Counted from the stretch's first letter, positions 42,934 through 52,210 are shown. The stretch: 64,000 bases of DNA from JAIBJN01 sp963775395 (GCA_963775395.1 CAVZIX010000008.1:62001-126000), one strand, 5' to 3'. Translations and numbers: made by a program. The notes: generated by a model from the sequence alone, not told the origin.

Positions 42934-44013
42934 GTGATCGAGGCGTACACGCTCACCGACGGCGGCCAGACCGCGCTCGAGGTCGCCGAGCGGCTCGCCG
43001 GATTCCTCCAGGCGGCCGAGCGGAGCCTCGACCTCGCGCTCTACGACTTCGACCTCGAGCAGCCGACCGCGAAAGTCGTCGCAGACGAGATCGTCGAGGC
43101 AGAGCAGCGGGGCGTCGCGGTCCGCCTCGCGTTCAACGTCGACAACGAGAAGCCGCCGCCGCTTTTCCCTCCGGCACGGGGCAAACCTAGTCTCATCGAC
43201 AGCCTCGAGGTGCCGACGAAGCCCATTCCCGGCGTTCCCGACCTCATGCACCACAAGTTCGCGGTCCGCGACCGGAACACGGTCTGGACGGGCTCGACGA
43301 ACTGGACTGACGACTCCTTCACGCGCTGCGAGAACATCATCGTCGTCGTCGAGTCCGAGGCGGTCGCCGCCGCGTACACGAAGGACTTCGAGCAGCTCTG
43401 GACGACCGGCTCCGTCGAGCAGAGCGGGTTCGTCGACCCGGCGCCGGTCGACGTCGGCGGCCACGAGGTCCGCGTCTGGTTCTCCCCGGGCCACGGGGAG
43501 GCGCTGGCAACCCGCATCGCGCATCGAATCAAGCGCGCACGGCGGCGCGTCCGTGTCTGCTCGCCGGTCCTCACCTCCGGTCCGATCCTCGGCGCGCTCG
43601 CCGAATGCGTCTCCGACCGGAAGGTCGACATCACGGGCGTCGTGGACGGGACGCAGATGAAGGGCGTCTTCCACCAGTGGAAGCTGAACGGGAACTCGAC
43701 CTGGAAGCTCCCACTCGTCGAGCGGGTCCTCGGCGGCGCCCGCTTCTCGGGCAAGGACTCGACGCCGTACGGTGACGGCGACAACGTGCACGACTTCATG
43801 CACGCGAAGGTCACCGTCGCGGACGACCACGTGTTCGCCGGGAGCTACAACCTCTCGCACTCGGGCGAGCTGAACGCCGAGAACGTCCTCGAGATCCGCG
43901 ATGCCGAGCTTGCCGACCGGCTGGCCACTTGGATCGACGGGGTGCGCGACCGCTACGGGCCCGCGCCGGTGCCCGAGCTGGACGGGGCTAGCCCCCGACC
44001 TGAACCGTCGTGA
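42934..44013 (+). CDS. phospholipase D-like (HKD) protein
   Basis: 359 residues with two HxKx4D motifs: HHKFAVRDRNTVWTGSTNWTD in the first half and HAKVTVADDHVFAGSYNLSHSG in the second. Both are complete, so a catalytic dimer-like core is likely. No signal peptide. Substrates of this family range from phospholipids to DNA. GTG start lies 8 nt after TAGGGT. Its last 26 nt overlap the end of the convergent ppdK gene. Confidence 0.82.
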   Translation: MIEAYTLTDGGQTALEVAERLAGFLQAAERSLDLALYDFDLEQPTAKVVADEIVEAEQRGVAVRLAFNVDNEKPPPLFPPARGKPSLIDSLEVPTKPIPGVPDLMHHKFAVRDRNTVWTGSTNWTDDSFTRCENIIVVVESEAVAAAYTKDFEQLWTTGSVEQSGFVDPAPVDVGGHEVRVWFSPGHGEALATRIAHRIKRARRRVRVCSPVLTSGPILGALAECVSDRKVDITGVVDGTQMKGVFHQWKLNGNSTWKLPLVERVLGGARFSGKDSTPYGDGDNVHDFMHAKVTVADDHVFAGSYNLSHSGELNAENVLEIRDAELADRLATWIDGVRDRYGPAPVPELDGASPRPEPS

Positions 44014-46630
44014 CGCCGCGCTCGGCGAGCGCCGCCTGGGCGGCGGCGAGGCGCGCGAGCGGCACCCGGTAGGGCGAGCAGGACACGTAAGCGAGCCCGA
44101 GCTCGTGGCAGAAGGCGACCGAGCGCGCGTCGCCGCCGTGCTCGCCGCAGATGCCGAGCTTGATGTCCGGCTTGACGCCGCGGGCGCGTTCGACGCCGAT
44201 GCGCATCAGATCGCCCACGCCGCTCGCGTCCAGCGTCTCGAACGGGTTCGCCGCCAGGATCCTGTTCTCGAGGTAGTGCGTCAGGAACTTGCCCTCCGCG
44301 TCGTCGCGGGAGAAGCCGAGGGTCGTCTGGGTGAGGTCGTTCGTCCCGAAGCTGAAGAAGTCCGCCTCGCCGGCGATCTCGTCGGCACGCACGCACGCCC
44401 GCGGCAGCTCGATCATCGTCCCGATCTGGTACTCGAGCTGGCGGTCGGCCTGCTCGAGCTCGGCCGAGGCGGTGTCGAGCGTGAGGCGCCGCAGCCGCCG
44501 TAGCTCCTCGGCGAACCCGACGAGCGGGTGCATGATCTCGACGAGCGGTGGCTCTCCGCCCTTCTCGGCGACGGCGAGCGCGGCGCGGACGATGGCCCGC
44601 ACCTGCATCTCGTAGATCTCGGGATAGACCAGCCCGAGCCGGCAGCCGCGCATCCCGAGCATCGGGTTGGACTCGCGCAGCGCGCGGATCCGCCGGGCCA
44701 TGTCCTCCGAGTCGGCTTCCTCGAGCGAGGGCAGGAACTCGTGCAGCGGCGGGTCGAGCAGCCGAATCGTCACGGGCAACCCCGCCATGGCGGCGAGGAT
44801 GCCCTCGAAGTCCCGCTGCTGGAACGGCAGGAGCTTGTCGAGCGCCGTCCGCCGCTCGTCCTCCGAGGAGGCGAGGATCATCGCGCGCACGAGCGGGAGC
44901 CGGTCTTCGGCCATGAACATGTGCTCCGTCCGGCAGAGCCCGATGCCCTCCGCGCCGAACTCGCGGGCCTTGGCCGCATCCTCGGGCGTGTCTGCGTTGG
45001 CGCGCACGCGCAGGCGCCGCAGCTCGTCGGCCCAGCCGAGGAGCGTCTGGAAGTTCTCGTCGATCTGCGGCGGGACGAGCGGGACGTCCCCGACGATCAC
45101 GTCGCCGGTGCCGCCGTCGATCGTGATCACGTCGCCCTCGGCCAGCTCGTGGTCGCCCAGGCGGATCGTTCGGGCGCCGAGATCGATCGAGAGCGCATCG
45201 CACCCCGCCACGCACGGCGTGCCCATCCCGCGCGCGACGACGGCCGCGTGAGAGGTCATGCCGCCGTGCGCCGTGAGCACGCCGCGCGCCTCGATGACGC
45301 CGTGGATGTCGTCGGGCGTCGTCTCCGTGCGGACCAGGATGACGTCCTCCCCGGCCTTGCCCTGCTCCTCGGCGCGGTCGGCGTCGAGGACGATCTTCCC
45401 GGTGGCCGCGCCGGGCGAGGCGTTGAGCCCCTTCGCGGCCGTCTCGTAGTCGGCCTTCGGGTCGATCATCGGGTGGAGCAGCTGGTCGAGCTGGCCCGGG
45501 TCGACGCGCGCGACTGCCTCCTCACGGGAGATCAGCTCGTCGCCGACCATGTCCACGACCACGCGCAACGCCGCGGCGGCGGTGCGCTTGCCGGCCCTCG
45601 TCTGGAGCAGGTAGAGCGACCCCTCCTCGATCGTGAACTCGATGTCCTGCATCTCGCGGTAGTGCTCCTCGAGCCGCGCCATCGTGTCGGCGAGCTGTCG
45701 GTGGGCCTCCGGAAAGCGTGACTCCATGCCCTCGATCGGCTCGGGCGTGCGGATGCCGGCGACGACGTCCTCGCCCTGGGCGTTGACCAGGAACTCGCCC
45801 CACATCCCCTGCTTCCCTGTCGAGGGGTCGCGCGTGAACGCGACCCCGGTGCCGGAGTCGTCGCCCTTGTTGCCGAACACCATTTGGACGACGTTGACCG
45901 CCGTCCCCAGGTCGTCGGGGATCTGGTTCGCGCGGCGGTAGACCTGCGCGCGCTGCGTGTTCCACGAGTCGAACACCGCACGAACCGCACGGGCGAGCTG
46001 CTCGCGCGCATCCTGCGGGAAGGGCTCGCCGGAGCTCTCGGCATAGATCTCGCCGAAGCGCTTCGTCAGCTCACGCAGGTCGGCGGCGTCGAGATCGACG
46101 TCCTGGGAGACGCCGCGCTCGTCCTTGAGCGAAGCCAGGTCGCCCTCGAAGCGCTGGCCGTCGATGCCGTCGACGACGTTCCCGAACATCTGGATGAGCC
46201 GGCGGTAGGCGTCGAAGGCGAAGCGCTCGTTGCCGGTCACCTTGGCGAGCCCCTCGACGGCGTCGTCGTTCAGGCCCAGGTTGAGGATCGTGTCCATCAT
46301 CCCCGGCATCGAGACCGCTGCTCCCGAGCGGACGGACACCAGCAGCGGGTCCGACGGGTCGCCGAAGCGCTTCCCGGTCGTCTCCTCGAGCTGCTCGACG
46401 TGCTCTTCGATCTCCTCGCGGAGGCCGTCGGGGAGCTCTCCGCCGCGCGCCAGGTACTCGCGGCAGGCCTCGGTCGTCACGGTGAAGCCCGCCGGGACCG
46501 GAAGCCCGATCGCGGTCATCTCGGCCAGGCCGACGCCCTTGCCGCCGAGCAGCTCGCGGCCGAGCTCGCCCCCTTCGGAGAAGTCGTAGACGTACGTGCT
46601 CGCCATCGCCCTGACTGCCAATTCTCCCAT
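43988..46630 (-). CDS. ppdK: pyruvate, phosphate dikinase
   Basis: 880 residues. The N-terminal ATP-grasp domain (VYDFSEGGELGRELLGGKGVGLAEM), the phospho-His domain with GGMTSHAAVVARGMGTPCVAG, and the C-terminal PEP/pyruvate TIM barrel (GLCRTEHMFM, NPMLGMRGCRLG, SFGTNDLTQTTLGFSRDD) are complete. It interconverts ATP + pyruvate + Pi with AMP + PEP + PPi. Starts at 46630 (ribosome site AAGGCGG) and at 46606 (MASTYVYDF) are both plausible. The PDRP regulator is upstream at 46958-47782. Confidence 0.95.
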   Translation of the reverse strand: MGELAVRAMASTYVYDFSEGGELGRELLGGKGVGLAEMTAIGLPVPAGFTVTTEACREYLARGGELPDGLREEIEEHVEQLEETTGKRFGDPSDPLLVSVRSGAAVSMPGMMDTILNLGLNDDAVEGLAKVTGNERFAFDAYRRLIQMFGNVVDGIDGQRFEGDLASLKDERGVSQDVDLDAADLRELTKRFGEIYAESSGEPFPQDAREQLARAVRAVFDSWNTQRAQVYRRANQIPDDLGTAVNVVQMVFGNKGDDSGTGVAFTRDPSTGKQGMWGEFLVNAQGEDVVAGIRTPEPIEGMESRFPEAHRQLADTMARLEEHYREMQDIEFTIEEGSLYLLQTRAGKRTAAAALRVVVDMVGDELISREEAVARVDPGQLDQLLHPMIDPKADYETAAKGLNASPGAATGKIVLDADRAEEQGKAGEDVILVRTETTPDDIHGVIEARGVLTAHGGMTSHAAVVARGMGTPCVAGCDALSIDLGARTIRLGDHELAEGDVITIDGGTGDVIVGDVPLVPPQIDENFQTLLGWADELRRLRVRANADTPEDAAKAREFGAEGIGLCRTEHMFMAEDRLPLVRAMILASSEDERRTALDKLLPFQQRDFEGILAAMAGLPVTIRLLDPPLHEFLPSLEEADSEDMARRIRALRESNPMLGMRGCRLGLVYPEIYEMQVRAIVRAALAVAEKGGEPPLVEIMHPLVGFAEELRRLRRLTLDTASAELEQADRQLEYQIGTMIELPRACVRADEIAGEADFFSFGTNDLTQTTLGFSRDDAEGKFLTHYLENRILAANPFETLDASGVGDLMRIGVERARGVKPDIKLGICGEHGGDARSVAFCHELGLAYVSCSPYRVPLARLAAAQAALAERGVTTVQVGG

Positions 46631-46769
46631 CGAGCCGCCTTGCATGCACGTTCAGGCGCGACGCACCGGATCCCCCGGCAGGGGAATGGCGCGAAACGCG
46701 ATCGTCGACCATCGTGGGGTGAACGGGCTAGGCAGACGCGGGGCGCCGCAGCCTACGTCTCGGCCCGAG

Positions 46770-46801
46770 AAAGAGGCGGCTCGCACCACGGCCGCCTCTT
46801 T
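46770..46801 (-). terminator. hairpin terminator after the glyQ-glyS-PDRP operon
   Basis: AAGAGGCGGC (46771-46780) and GCCGCCTCTT (46791-46800) form a stem of 10-11 bp with a 10-nt loop in the gap between the 49-aa gene (end 46812) and ppdK (start 46630). On the minus strand the stem ends in a short T-rich CTCTTTCTC. Confidence 0.7.
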
Positions 46802-46811
46802 ACTTTTCTCT

Positions 46812-46961
46812 TCAGGCGCTTCGCCGCTCGGCGAACCAGGAAACGAGCCGGATCCCCATCCACACCGGCGTCAGCAGCACGTAGAAGACGAACAGGCCGG
46901 CCGCGAGGACGACGAACCAGAACGGCCAGTAGTACCAGGGAATGGTGGGCTTCTCGGTCAT
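46812..46961 (-). CDS. 49-aa single-pass membrane protein
   Basis: MTEKPTIPWYYWPFWFVVLA starts this small protein, which has one long hydrophobic helix (WPFWFVVLAAGLFVFYVLL) and a basic tail ending FAERRSA. The start ATG overlaps the PDRP stop by 4 nt (ATGA), so it is translated with the operon. The function is unknown; the link to PDRP is positional only. Confidence 0.6.
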   Translation of the reverse strand: MTEKPTIPWYYWPFWFVVLAAGLFVFYVLLTPVWMGIRLVSWFAERRSA

Positions 46962-47782
46962 GCCGGGGCATCCGAGCGCAAGCGGCGCTCCTCGACGATG
47001 CGGACGATCCTCCTTGCCGTTTCCTCGATCGCGAGGTTCGACACCTCGATCACGGGGCACCCGAGCCGCTTGTGGATCGATTCCGCGTACTCGAGCTCCT
47101 CGTAGATCTCCGCCAGATCCGCGTAGCGGCCTCCGCCCCCCATGCCGCGGACACGCTCGCCGCGAATGGCCGCAAGCGCCTCGGCGTCGATCGTCAGCCC
47201 CACCACCTTCGCCGGATCGAGCTTCCAGAGCGCGGCCGGCGGCTCGATGCCCTTTACGATCGGCACGTTGGCGGTCTTGTACGCGAGGTAGGCGAGATAC
47301 ATGGAGAGGGGCGTCTTCGAGCTGCGGGAGACGCCGACCAGGACGACATCGGCCTCGGCGAGCTGGTGCGAGCCCGCGCCGTCGTCGTAGCGCACCGCGA
47401 ACTCGATCGCGGAGATTCGCTTGAAGTAGCTCGAGTCGAGCACGCTCCGGGCGCCGGGCCGGCGCGTCGCCGGCGAGCCGGACACACGCGCAACGGCCTC
47501 GATCGGGTGGCCGAGCAGGTCGCAGTAGTGGAGCCGGTAGCGCTTGCAGAGGGCGCGCATCGCCTCGCGGAGCTCCGGCTCGACGAGCGTGAAGAGCACG
47601 ACGGCCCGGCGCCCGCGGGCTCGCGACGCTGCAAGGTGGACGTCCTCGGGGGCCGCGATTCGCGGATGGCGGACGACCTCGAACTCCTGTCCCGGGAACT
47701 GCGCCTCGACGGCCTCGACGACGCGGGCAGCCGTCTCACCGGTGGAATCCGAGACGACGTGGAGCTCGACCGGCTCGTCCAT
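46958..47782 (-). CDS. PPDK regulatory protein (kinase/pyrophosphorylase, DUF299)
   Basis: 274 residues. VSDSTGETAARVVEAVEAQFPG and the P-loop-like GVSRSSKTPLSMYLA, KLDPAKVVGLTIDAE and SYFKRISAIEFAV blocks are those of PpsR/PDRP. These proteins use ADP to phosphorylate a threonine beside the catalytic histidine of PPDK and reverse it by pyrophosphorolysis. Its position near ppdK supports PPDK over PEP synthase as the target. Start overlaps the glyS stop by 1 nt (TGATG). Confidence 0.93.
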   Translation of the reverse strand: MDEPVELHVVSDSTGETAARVVEAVEAQFPGQEFEVVRHPRIAAPEDVHLAASRARGRRAVVLFTLVEPELREAMRALCKRYRLHYCDLLGHPIEAVARVSGSPATRRPGARSVLDSSYFKRISAIEFAVRYDDGAGSHQLAEADVVLVGVSRSSKTPLSMYLAYLAYKTANVPIVKGIEPPAALWKLDPAKVVGLTIDAEALAAIRGERVRGMGGGGRYADLAEIYEELEYAESIHKRLGCPVIEVSNLAIEETARRIVRIVEERRLRSDAPA

Positions 47783-49719
47783 CAGTGCGGGATCTGAGAG
47801 AGGTCGCCGAGCGCGCCGACGGCGTCGCGGACGTCCAGGAGCAGGCGCAGCCGGTTCGCGCGCACCGAGGCGTCCTCGGCCATGACGAGCACTTCGTCGA
47901 AGAAGCGGTCGATCGGGGGCCCGAGCTCCGCTGCGGCCGCGATCCCGCCGGCGAAATCTCGCTCGGACATCGCCGCCTCGATCCGCGGCGACGCCTTCCC
48001 GAGCGCCTCGATGAGGGCCACTTCGGCGTCGTCGGTCGCGAGCGACGCGTCGAGCGAGCCTGCCGCACCGTCGGCCTTGCCCGCCAGGCGATTCGAGCGG
48101 TCGAAGGCGACGAACGCGCGGTCGAACTCCTCCGAGGCCGCTGCGGCCGCCAGCGCCCGCGCGAGCTCGGCGACGGCGCCGAGATCGGTGAGGGATCCCG
48201 CACGCGCGGCGCGGACGAACTCGACCGGAACGTCGAGCACACCTTCCAGGCGCTCGAACACGAAGTCGGGGACGTCCGACGGGTCGTCGGTGACCTCCGC
48301 CTGCTGCTCGACGAGCAGCGCAAGGTCGCGCGCGACGAGCGCCCCGACGTCGATGCCGAGCCCGCCCTCCACGGCCAGGCGGCACAGTCCGATCGCAGCG
48401 CGCCGCAGGCCGTGCGGGTCGCGAGACCCCGTCGGCCGCTGGCCGAGGGCGAATGCAACGGTGAGGTTGTCGATTTTCTCGGCCGCGGCGAGCACGCGTC
48501 CCGGCTCCGTCCGAGGAAGCGGGCCGTCTGCCGAATCGGGCAGGTACTGCTCGTCGATCGCCGCGGAGACGGCTTCCGGATAGCCCGCCAGGCGGGCGTA
48601 CTCGGCCCCGATGTGGCCTTCGAGGTCGGGGAACTCGCGCACGAGCTCGGACGCCTGGTCTGCCTTCGCCAGGCGGGCCGCCTCGTGCGAGGCCTCCCCT
48701 CCGCCCTGCTCGGCGACGAGCTGCATGAGCCTGGCGGTCTTGTCCTCGAAGCTCCCCGCGCCCGCCACGAACGTGATCGACGCGAGCTCCTGCGACAGCG
48801 CCTCGATCCCCTTCGCGACGTCGCGCTCGAAGCTGAAGTGAGCATCCTCGAGCCGTCCTTCGAGGACGCGCTCGTTTCCGGAGATCACGGTCGCCGGGTC
48901 CCCCCCGTTGGCGACGAAGGCGAAGCGCGCTCCCTCGAGCGGGAAGTACCGCTGGTGGGACTGCATCGCGGTCTGGACGACGAGCGGGGGAAGCTCCAGA
49001 AAGCGCTCGTCGAACGTCCCCTCGAGCACCGTGACGCTCTCGACGAGGTAGACGACCTCCTCGAGCACGCCCGCCGGGTCGCTCCAGCCGCCGATCTCGT
49101 CGAGCCCCGCGACGATCTGGGCGCGCCGCTCGTCGGGGTCGGGCTCCACGCCGGCCTTGCGCAGAGCTTCCAGGTAACTGTCCGCATCCTTGACCTTCAC
49201 CGGGCCGTGGGTGAACCGGTGCCCGTAGGTCTCGCCGCCCGACGGGATGCCTGCAACGTCGAGCTCCAGCGCCTGCTCGCCGAGCTTCGCGCACAGCCAG
49301 CGGACGGGCCGCGAGAAGCGCAGACCGTCCTTCTCCCAGACCATCGACTTGGAGAACGAGAGGCCACGGACGATGTCGGCCAGCAGCTCGGGAAGCGCCT
49401 CCTCCAGCGGCCTCCCGGGCACGACCAGGCCGAGGAACCCGTCGCGCACCTCCAGCTCGTCGGCCGAGATCCCGTGCTTGCGTGCGAACCCGGCGGCGGC
49501 CTTCTCCGGCAGATGCTCTGGCGGGCCCTGGACCCACTCGTCGGGCGTGCGCGCCGGCAGGTCCTCGACGAGCAGTGCCAACCTCCTCGGGCCGGCGAGC
49601 ACGCGTCCGCCAGAGCCGCCGAGCGTCGGCAGCCAGCGCTCCGTCAGCTGACGCCCGGCCTCCCTGCAGGCCGAAGCCGGGAGCTCCTCGCAGCCGATCT
49701 CAAACAGCAGGCTCGGCAC
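47782..49719 (-). CDS. glyS: glycyl-tRNA synthetase beta subunit
   Basis: 645 residues. The N-terminus MPSLLFEIGCEELPASAC and internal FSKSMVWEKDGLRFSRPVRWLCAK and YLVESVTVLEG are hallmark GlyS sequences; the C-terminus is the anticodon-binding helical domain. It pairs with GlyQ in an alpha2beta2 enzyme. It overlaps glyQ by 20 nt and PDRP by 1 nt. Confidence 0.95.
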   Translation of the reverse strand: MPSLLFEIGCEELPASACREAGRQLTERWLPTLGGSGGRVLAGPRRLALLVEDLPARTPDEWVQGPPEHLPEKAAAGFARKHGISADELEVRDGFLGLVVPGRPLEEALPELLADIVRGLSFSKSMVWEKDGLRFSRPVRWLCAKLGEQALELDVAGIPSGGETYGHRFTHGPVKVKDADSYLEALRKAGVEPDPDERRAQIVAGLDEIGGWSDPAGVLEEVVYLVESVTVLEGTFDERFLELPPLVVQTAMQSHQRYFPLEGARFAFVANGGDPATVISGNERVLEGRLEDAHFSFERDVAKGIEALSQELASITFVAGAGSFEDKTARLMQLVAEQGGGEASHEAARLAKADQASELVREFPDLEGHIGAEYARLAGYPEAVSAAIDEQYLPDSADGPLPRTEPGRVLAAAEKIDNLTVAFALGQRPTGSRDPHGLRRAAIGLCRLAVEGGLGIDVGALVARDLALLVEQQAEVTDDPSDVPDFVFERLEGVLDVPVEFVRAARAGSLTDLGAVAELARALAAAAASEEFDRAFVAFDRSNRLAGKADGAAGSLDASLATDDAEVALIEALGKASPRIEAAMSERDFAGGIAAAAELGPPIDRFFDEVLVMAEDASVRANRLRLLLDVRDAVGALGDLSQIPH

Positions 49720-50575
49720 TGAGCTCCACGTAGAGCTGGGCGACGCGGCGCGCGAGGTTGCGGACCCGTCCGATGTACGACGCGCGCTCGGTCACCGAGA
49801 TGGCGCCGCGCGCGTCGAGCAGGTTGAACGCATGGGAGCACTTGAGCACCTGGTCGTAGGCCGGCAGCGGCAGGCCGCGCTCGACGAGGTGTCGGCACTC
49901 CTGCTCGTGCTCCTCGAAGCGCCTCGTGAGAATGTCCACCGGCGCCTCCTCGAAGTTGTAGATCGACCACTGGCGCTCGTTCTCGCGATAGACGTCGCCC
50001 CAGGTGACGCCGGGCGCCCAGACGAGGTCGAAGGCGCTGCGCTTGTCCTGGAGGAACATGGCCAGCCGCTCGAGCCCGTAGGTGAGCTCGGCCGGGATGA
50101 GGTCGAGCTCGAGCCCGCCGAACTGCTGGAAGTACGTGAACTGCGTCACCTCCATCCCATCGACCCAGACCTCCCACCCGAGCCCCCACGCGCCGAGCGT
50201 CGGCCCCTCCCAGTCGTCCTCGACCAGCCGAACGTCGTGCTTCGTCAGGTCGATCCCGACCGCCTCGAGGGAGGCGAAGTACAGGTCGAGGACGTCGTCG
50301 GGCGACGGCTTGAGGATCACCTGGTACTGGAAGTAGTGCTGGAAGCGGAACGGGTTCTCGCCGTAGCGGCCGTCGGTCGGGCGGATCGACGGCTCGACGT
50401 AGGCGGCCCTCCACGGCGCCGGGCCGAGGGAGCGCAGGGCCGTCGCGGGGTTGAAGGTTCCGGCGCCGACCTCCGTGTGGTAGGGCTGCATGAGGACGCA
50501 GTCCTGGTCGGCCCAGTAGCCCTCGAGCGCCCGGATCATCTCCTGGTAGGTCGGCGCTGCCATCGAAGCGGACAT
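49700..50575 (-). CDS. glyQ: glycyl-tRNA synthetase alpha subunit
   Basis: 291 residues. TYQEMIRALEGYWADQDCVLMQPYHTEVGAGTFNPATALRSLG and class II motifs 2 and 3 (YVEPSIRPTDGRYGENPFR, ELTYGLERLAMFLQ) are present. It carries the aminoacylation site for Gly-tRNA. Start at 50575 (MSASMAAP) or 50563 (MAAPTYQ) is not resolved. It follows the GNAT gene by 1-2 nt and overlaps glyS. Confidence 0.95.
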   Translation of the reverse strand: MSASMAAPTYQEMIRALEGYWADQDCVLMQPYHTEVGAGTFNPATALRSLGPAPWRAAYVEPSIRPTDGRYGENPFRFQHYFQYQVILKPSPDDVLDLYFASLEAVGIDLTKHDVRLVEDDWEGPTLGAWGLGWEVWVDGMEVTQFTYFQQFGGLELDLIPAELTYGLERLAMFLQDKRSAFDLVWAPGVTWGDVYRENERQWSIYNFEEAPVDILTRRFEEHEQECRHLVERGLPLPAYDQVLKCSHAFNLLDARGAISVTERASYIGRVRNLARRVAQLYVELSAEPAV

Positions 50576-50576
50576 G

Positions 50577-50993
50577 CTACGGGAGCCGCTCCATGACCTT
50601 CGCGTCCGGCGGGCCGAACCCGAACTGCTCGTAGAGGCCGTGCGCATCGGTCGTGTGGAGGAGCCACTTCACACCCGTGAAGGCGCTGTTTTCGACCATC
50701 TCGCGAACGAGCTCGACGCCCAGCCCACGCCCACGGAGCTCCGGGAGCACGTAGACGTCGGCGAGGTAGACGATCGCGACCCCGTCCGTGAAGGCCCGGC
50801 AGAACCCGACCTGACGCTCGCCCCGGTAGAGGCCGACAACTCGCTGTGCCTCGCCGACGAGCCGCTCGACGGTCTGGCGCGAGCGGCCGAGCGCCCAGTA
50901 CGCCTCGGTCGAGAGGAACCTATGCACCTCGTCGACGTCGACGCGAGCCGGGTCGTCGTCGAGCTCGAACCCGTCGGGAAGCGCTCGGATCAT
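50577..50993 (-). CDS. GNAT family N-acetyltransferase
   Basis: 138 residues. The acetyl-CoA binding motif is VYVLPELRGRGLGVELVREM, preceded by VGFCRAFTDGVAIVYLADV; YEQFGFGPPD closes the fold. The acceptor is unknown. Stop lies 1 nt before the glyQ start, suggesting co-transcription with glyQ-glyS. The second copy of the 35-nt motif lies 94 nt upstream. Confidence 0.87.
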   Translation of the reverse strand: MIRALPDGFELDDDPARVDVDEVHRFLSTEAYWALGRSRQTVERLVGEAQRVVGLYRGERQVGFCRAFTDGVAIVYLADVYVLPELRGRGLGVELVREMVENSAFTGVKWLLHTTDAHGLYEQFGFGPPDAKVMERLP

Positions 50994-51086
50994 CGCCGAA
51001 CCTTGCCACGGACGCGGTCCAACAGGTGGGGAAACATCGGCACGAACTCGGCCCACTCTCGCCACCATGCGCGCGTTCCTCCTGGT

Positions 51087-51121
51087 TACGCTCATAGCGG
51101 GTGGTGGCACGGGGTGGCCCC
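51087..51121. repeat. 35-nt intergenic motif, copy 2
   Basis: It lies in the 158-nt gap between the GNAT-glyQS operon and the recO stop. The same elements as copy 1 (25865-25899) occur in the same order and orientation: tacgctc, agcgggtggtgg, acggggtg, cccc, with one mismatch in the 21-nt core. Confidence 0.6.
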
Positions 51122-51151
51122 GGCGCGCGCGTGTATGAGAGCCGGCAGGGC

Positions 51152-51895
51152 CTAGGCGGAAAGCGTTCGCAAACGGAAGCCGCCGTGCTCCTCGTACGAG
51201 GACTCGATCACGCGGAGGCACTGGCGACTCGCGTCGCCCTCGATCCCGGCGTCGCGGGCCTCGGCGAGCGGCCGCTCCAGGAGCGCGCGGATTCCCAGGA
51301 ACCCCTCCTCGGTCAGCGGCAGCGACACGGAGGAGCACTCCCGGCACACTGCGCCCCCTGCACGGGCGGAGAAGCCGACCAGGGGCTTCGCCTCGCCGCA
51401 CGCGGCGCAGCTCGTCAGGTGCGGGAGATAGCCCGAGAGCCACAGGAGCTTGAGCTGGAAGGAGAGGACGAGCGGCTCCAGGGCGGGCTGGGCCGGAAGC
51501 TCGGCCTCGACGTCGTCCAGCAGGTCGAGGAAGCGCGTGAGCGCGTGGAACGCCGCCGGTTGCGCCTCCTGCTCTACGAAGAGGCGGAGCACCGCCTCGA
51601 GCCCTATGTGCCCGACCGCGAGCCGGTACGGATCCGTGCGCGAGCGGTCGTGAGAGCGGACGAGCTGCGCCCCGCGGACCGTGTTCAGGTCGCCCCTGCC
51701 CTCGTGCAGCAGCAGCTCGACGTGGGAGAGCGGCTCGAGCCGACCGCCGAAGCGGGACGTCGTCTTGCGGACTCCCTTGGCGATCGCGCCGGCCCTTCCC
51801 CTCGCGAGCGTGTAGAGATGCAGGACGCTGTCGGCCTCCGAAAAGCGGATGGAGCGAAGGACGACTGCCTCGGTCGTGAAGGTGCGCGACGACAC
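51152..51895 (-). CDS. recO: DNA repair protein RecO
   Basis: 247 residues. The N-terminal OB domain (TTEAVVLRSIRFSEADSVLHLYT) and zinc site CAAC ... CREC are typical of RecO. RecO loads RecA on SSB-coated DNA with RecR. GTG start at 51895 is six nucleotides after TAAACT, so leaderless. No SOS box is seen. Confidence 0.93.
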   Translation of the reverse strand: MSSRTFTTEAVVLRSIRFSEADSVLHLYTLARGRAGAIAKGVRKTTSRFGGRLEPLSHVELLLHEGRGDLNTVRGAQLVRSHDRSRTDPYRLAVGHIGLEAVLRLFVEQEAQPAAFHALTRFLDLLDDVEAELPAQPALEPLVLSFQLKLLWLSGYLPHLTSCAACGEAKPLVGFSARAGGAVCRECSSVSLPLTEEGFLGIRALLERPLAEARDAGIEGDASRQCLRVIESSYEEHGGFRLRTLSA

Positions 51896-51901
51896 GCAGC
51901 C

Positions 51902-51907
51902 AGTTTA
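51902..51907 (-). promoter_or_regulatory. -10 box TAAACT of recO (leaderless)
   Basis: Minus-strand TAAACT, six nucleotides GGCTGC, then GTG at 51895. Confidence 0.6.
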
Positions 51908-51961
51908 GTTGCGCCCTCGGGCGAATCCTTTGCGGCCTTGCGGACGTTTCCCCTGGTACTG

Positions 51962-52210
51962 ATGCGAATTCAGATCTACACGACCGCCTGGTGCGGCTTT
52001 TGTGAGCGGGCCAAGGCGCTGCTCGACGAGCGAGGCATCCCGTACGAGGAGATACGCGTCGATCACGATCCGGCTTTCAGGGCCAGGCTCCTCGACCTGA
52101 CGGGGCACTGGACCGTGCCCCAGATCATCATCGACGGCAAGCCGGTGGGCGGGTATGTCGAGCTCCGGGAGCTCGACCGGCGCGGCTTCCTGGACGAGCT
52201 CGCGGCCTGA
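51962..52210 (+). CDS. glutaredoxin
   Basis: 82 residues. The redox pair is Cys11-Gly-Phe-Cys14 (TTAWCGFCERAK) and the cis-Pro glutathione site is TVPQIIIDGKPVGGYVELREL, as in GrxC. It reduces disulfides or glutathione/mycothiol mixed disulfides. ATG at 51962; the upstream start in that frame is not supported. It is divergent from recO and its stop abuts the convergent esterase stop. Confidence 0.93.
   Translation: MRIQIYTTAWCGFCERAKALLDERGIPYEEIRVDHDPAFRARLLDLTGHWTVPQIIIDGKPVGGYVELRELDRRGFLDELAA

Noticed and set aside
47785..49722. 645-residue frame exactly opposite glyS
   Set aside because: Shadow of glyS; no motif, and matching length only reflects high GC third positions.
51067..51150. 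Start of a possible plus-strand signal-peptide-like ORF (MRAFLLVTLIAGGG)
   Set aside because: The hydrophobic stretch is short, runs into antisense of recO and has no convincing ribosome site; part of it is the repeated 35-nt motif.
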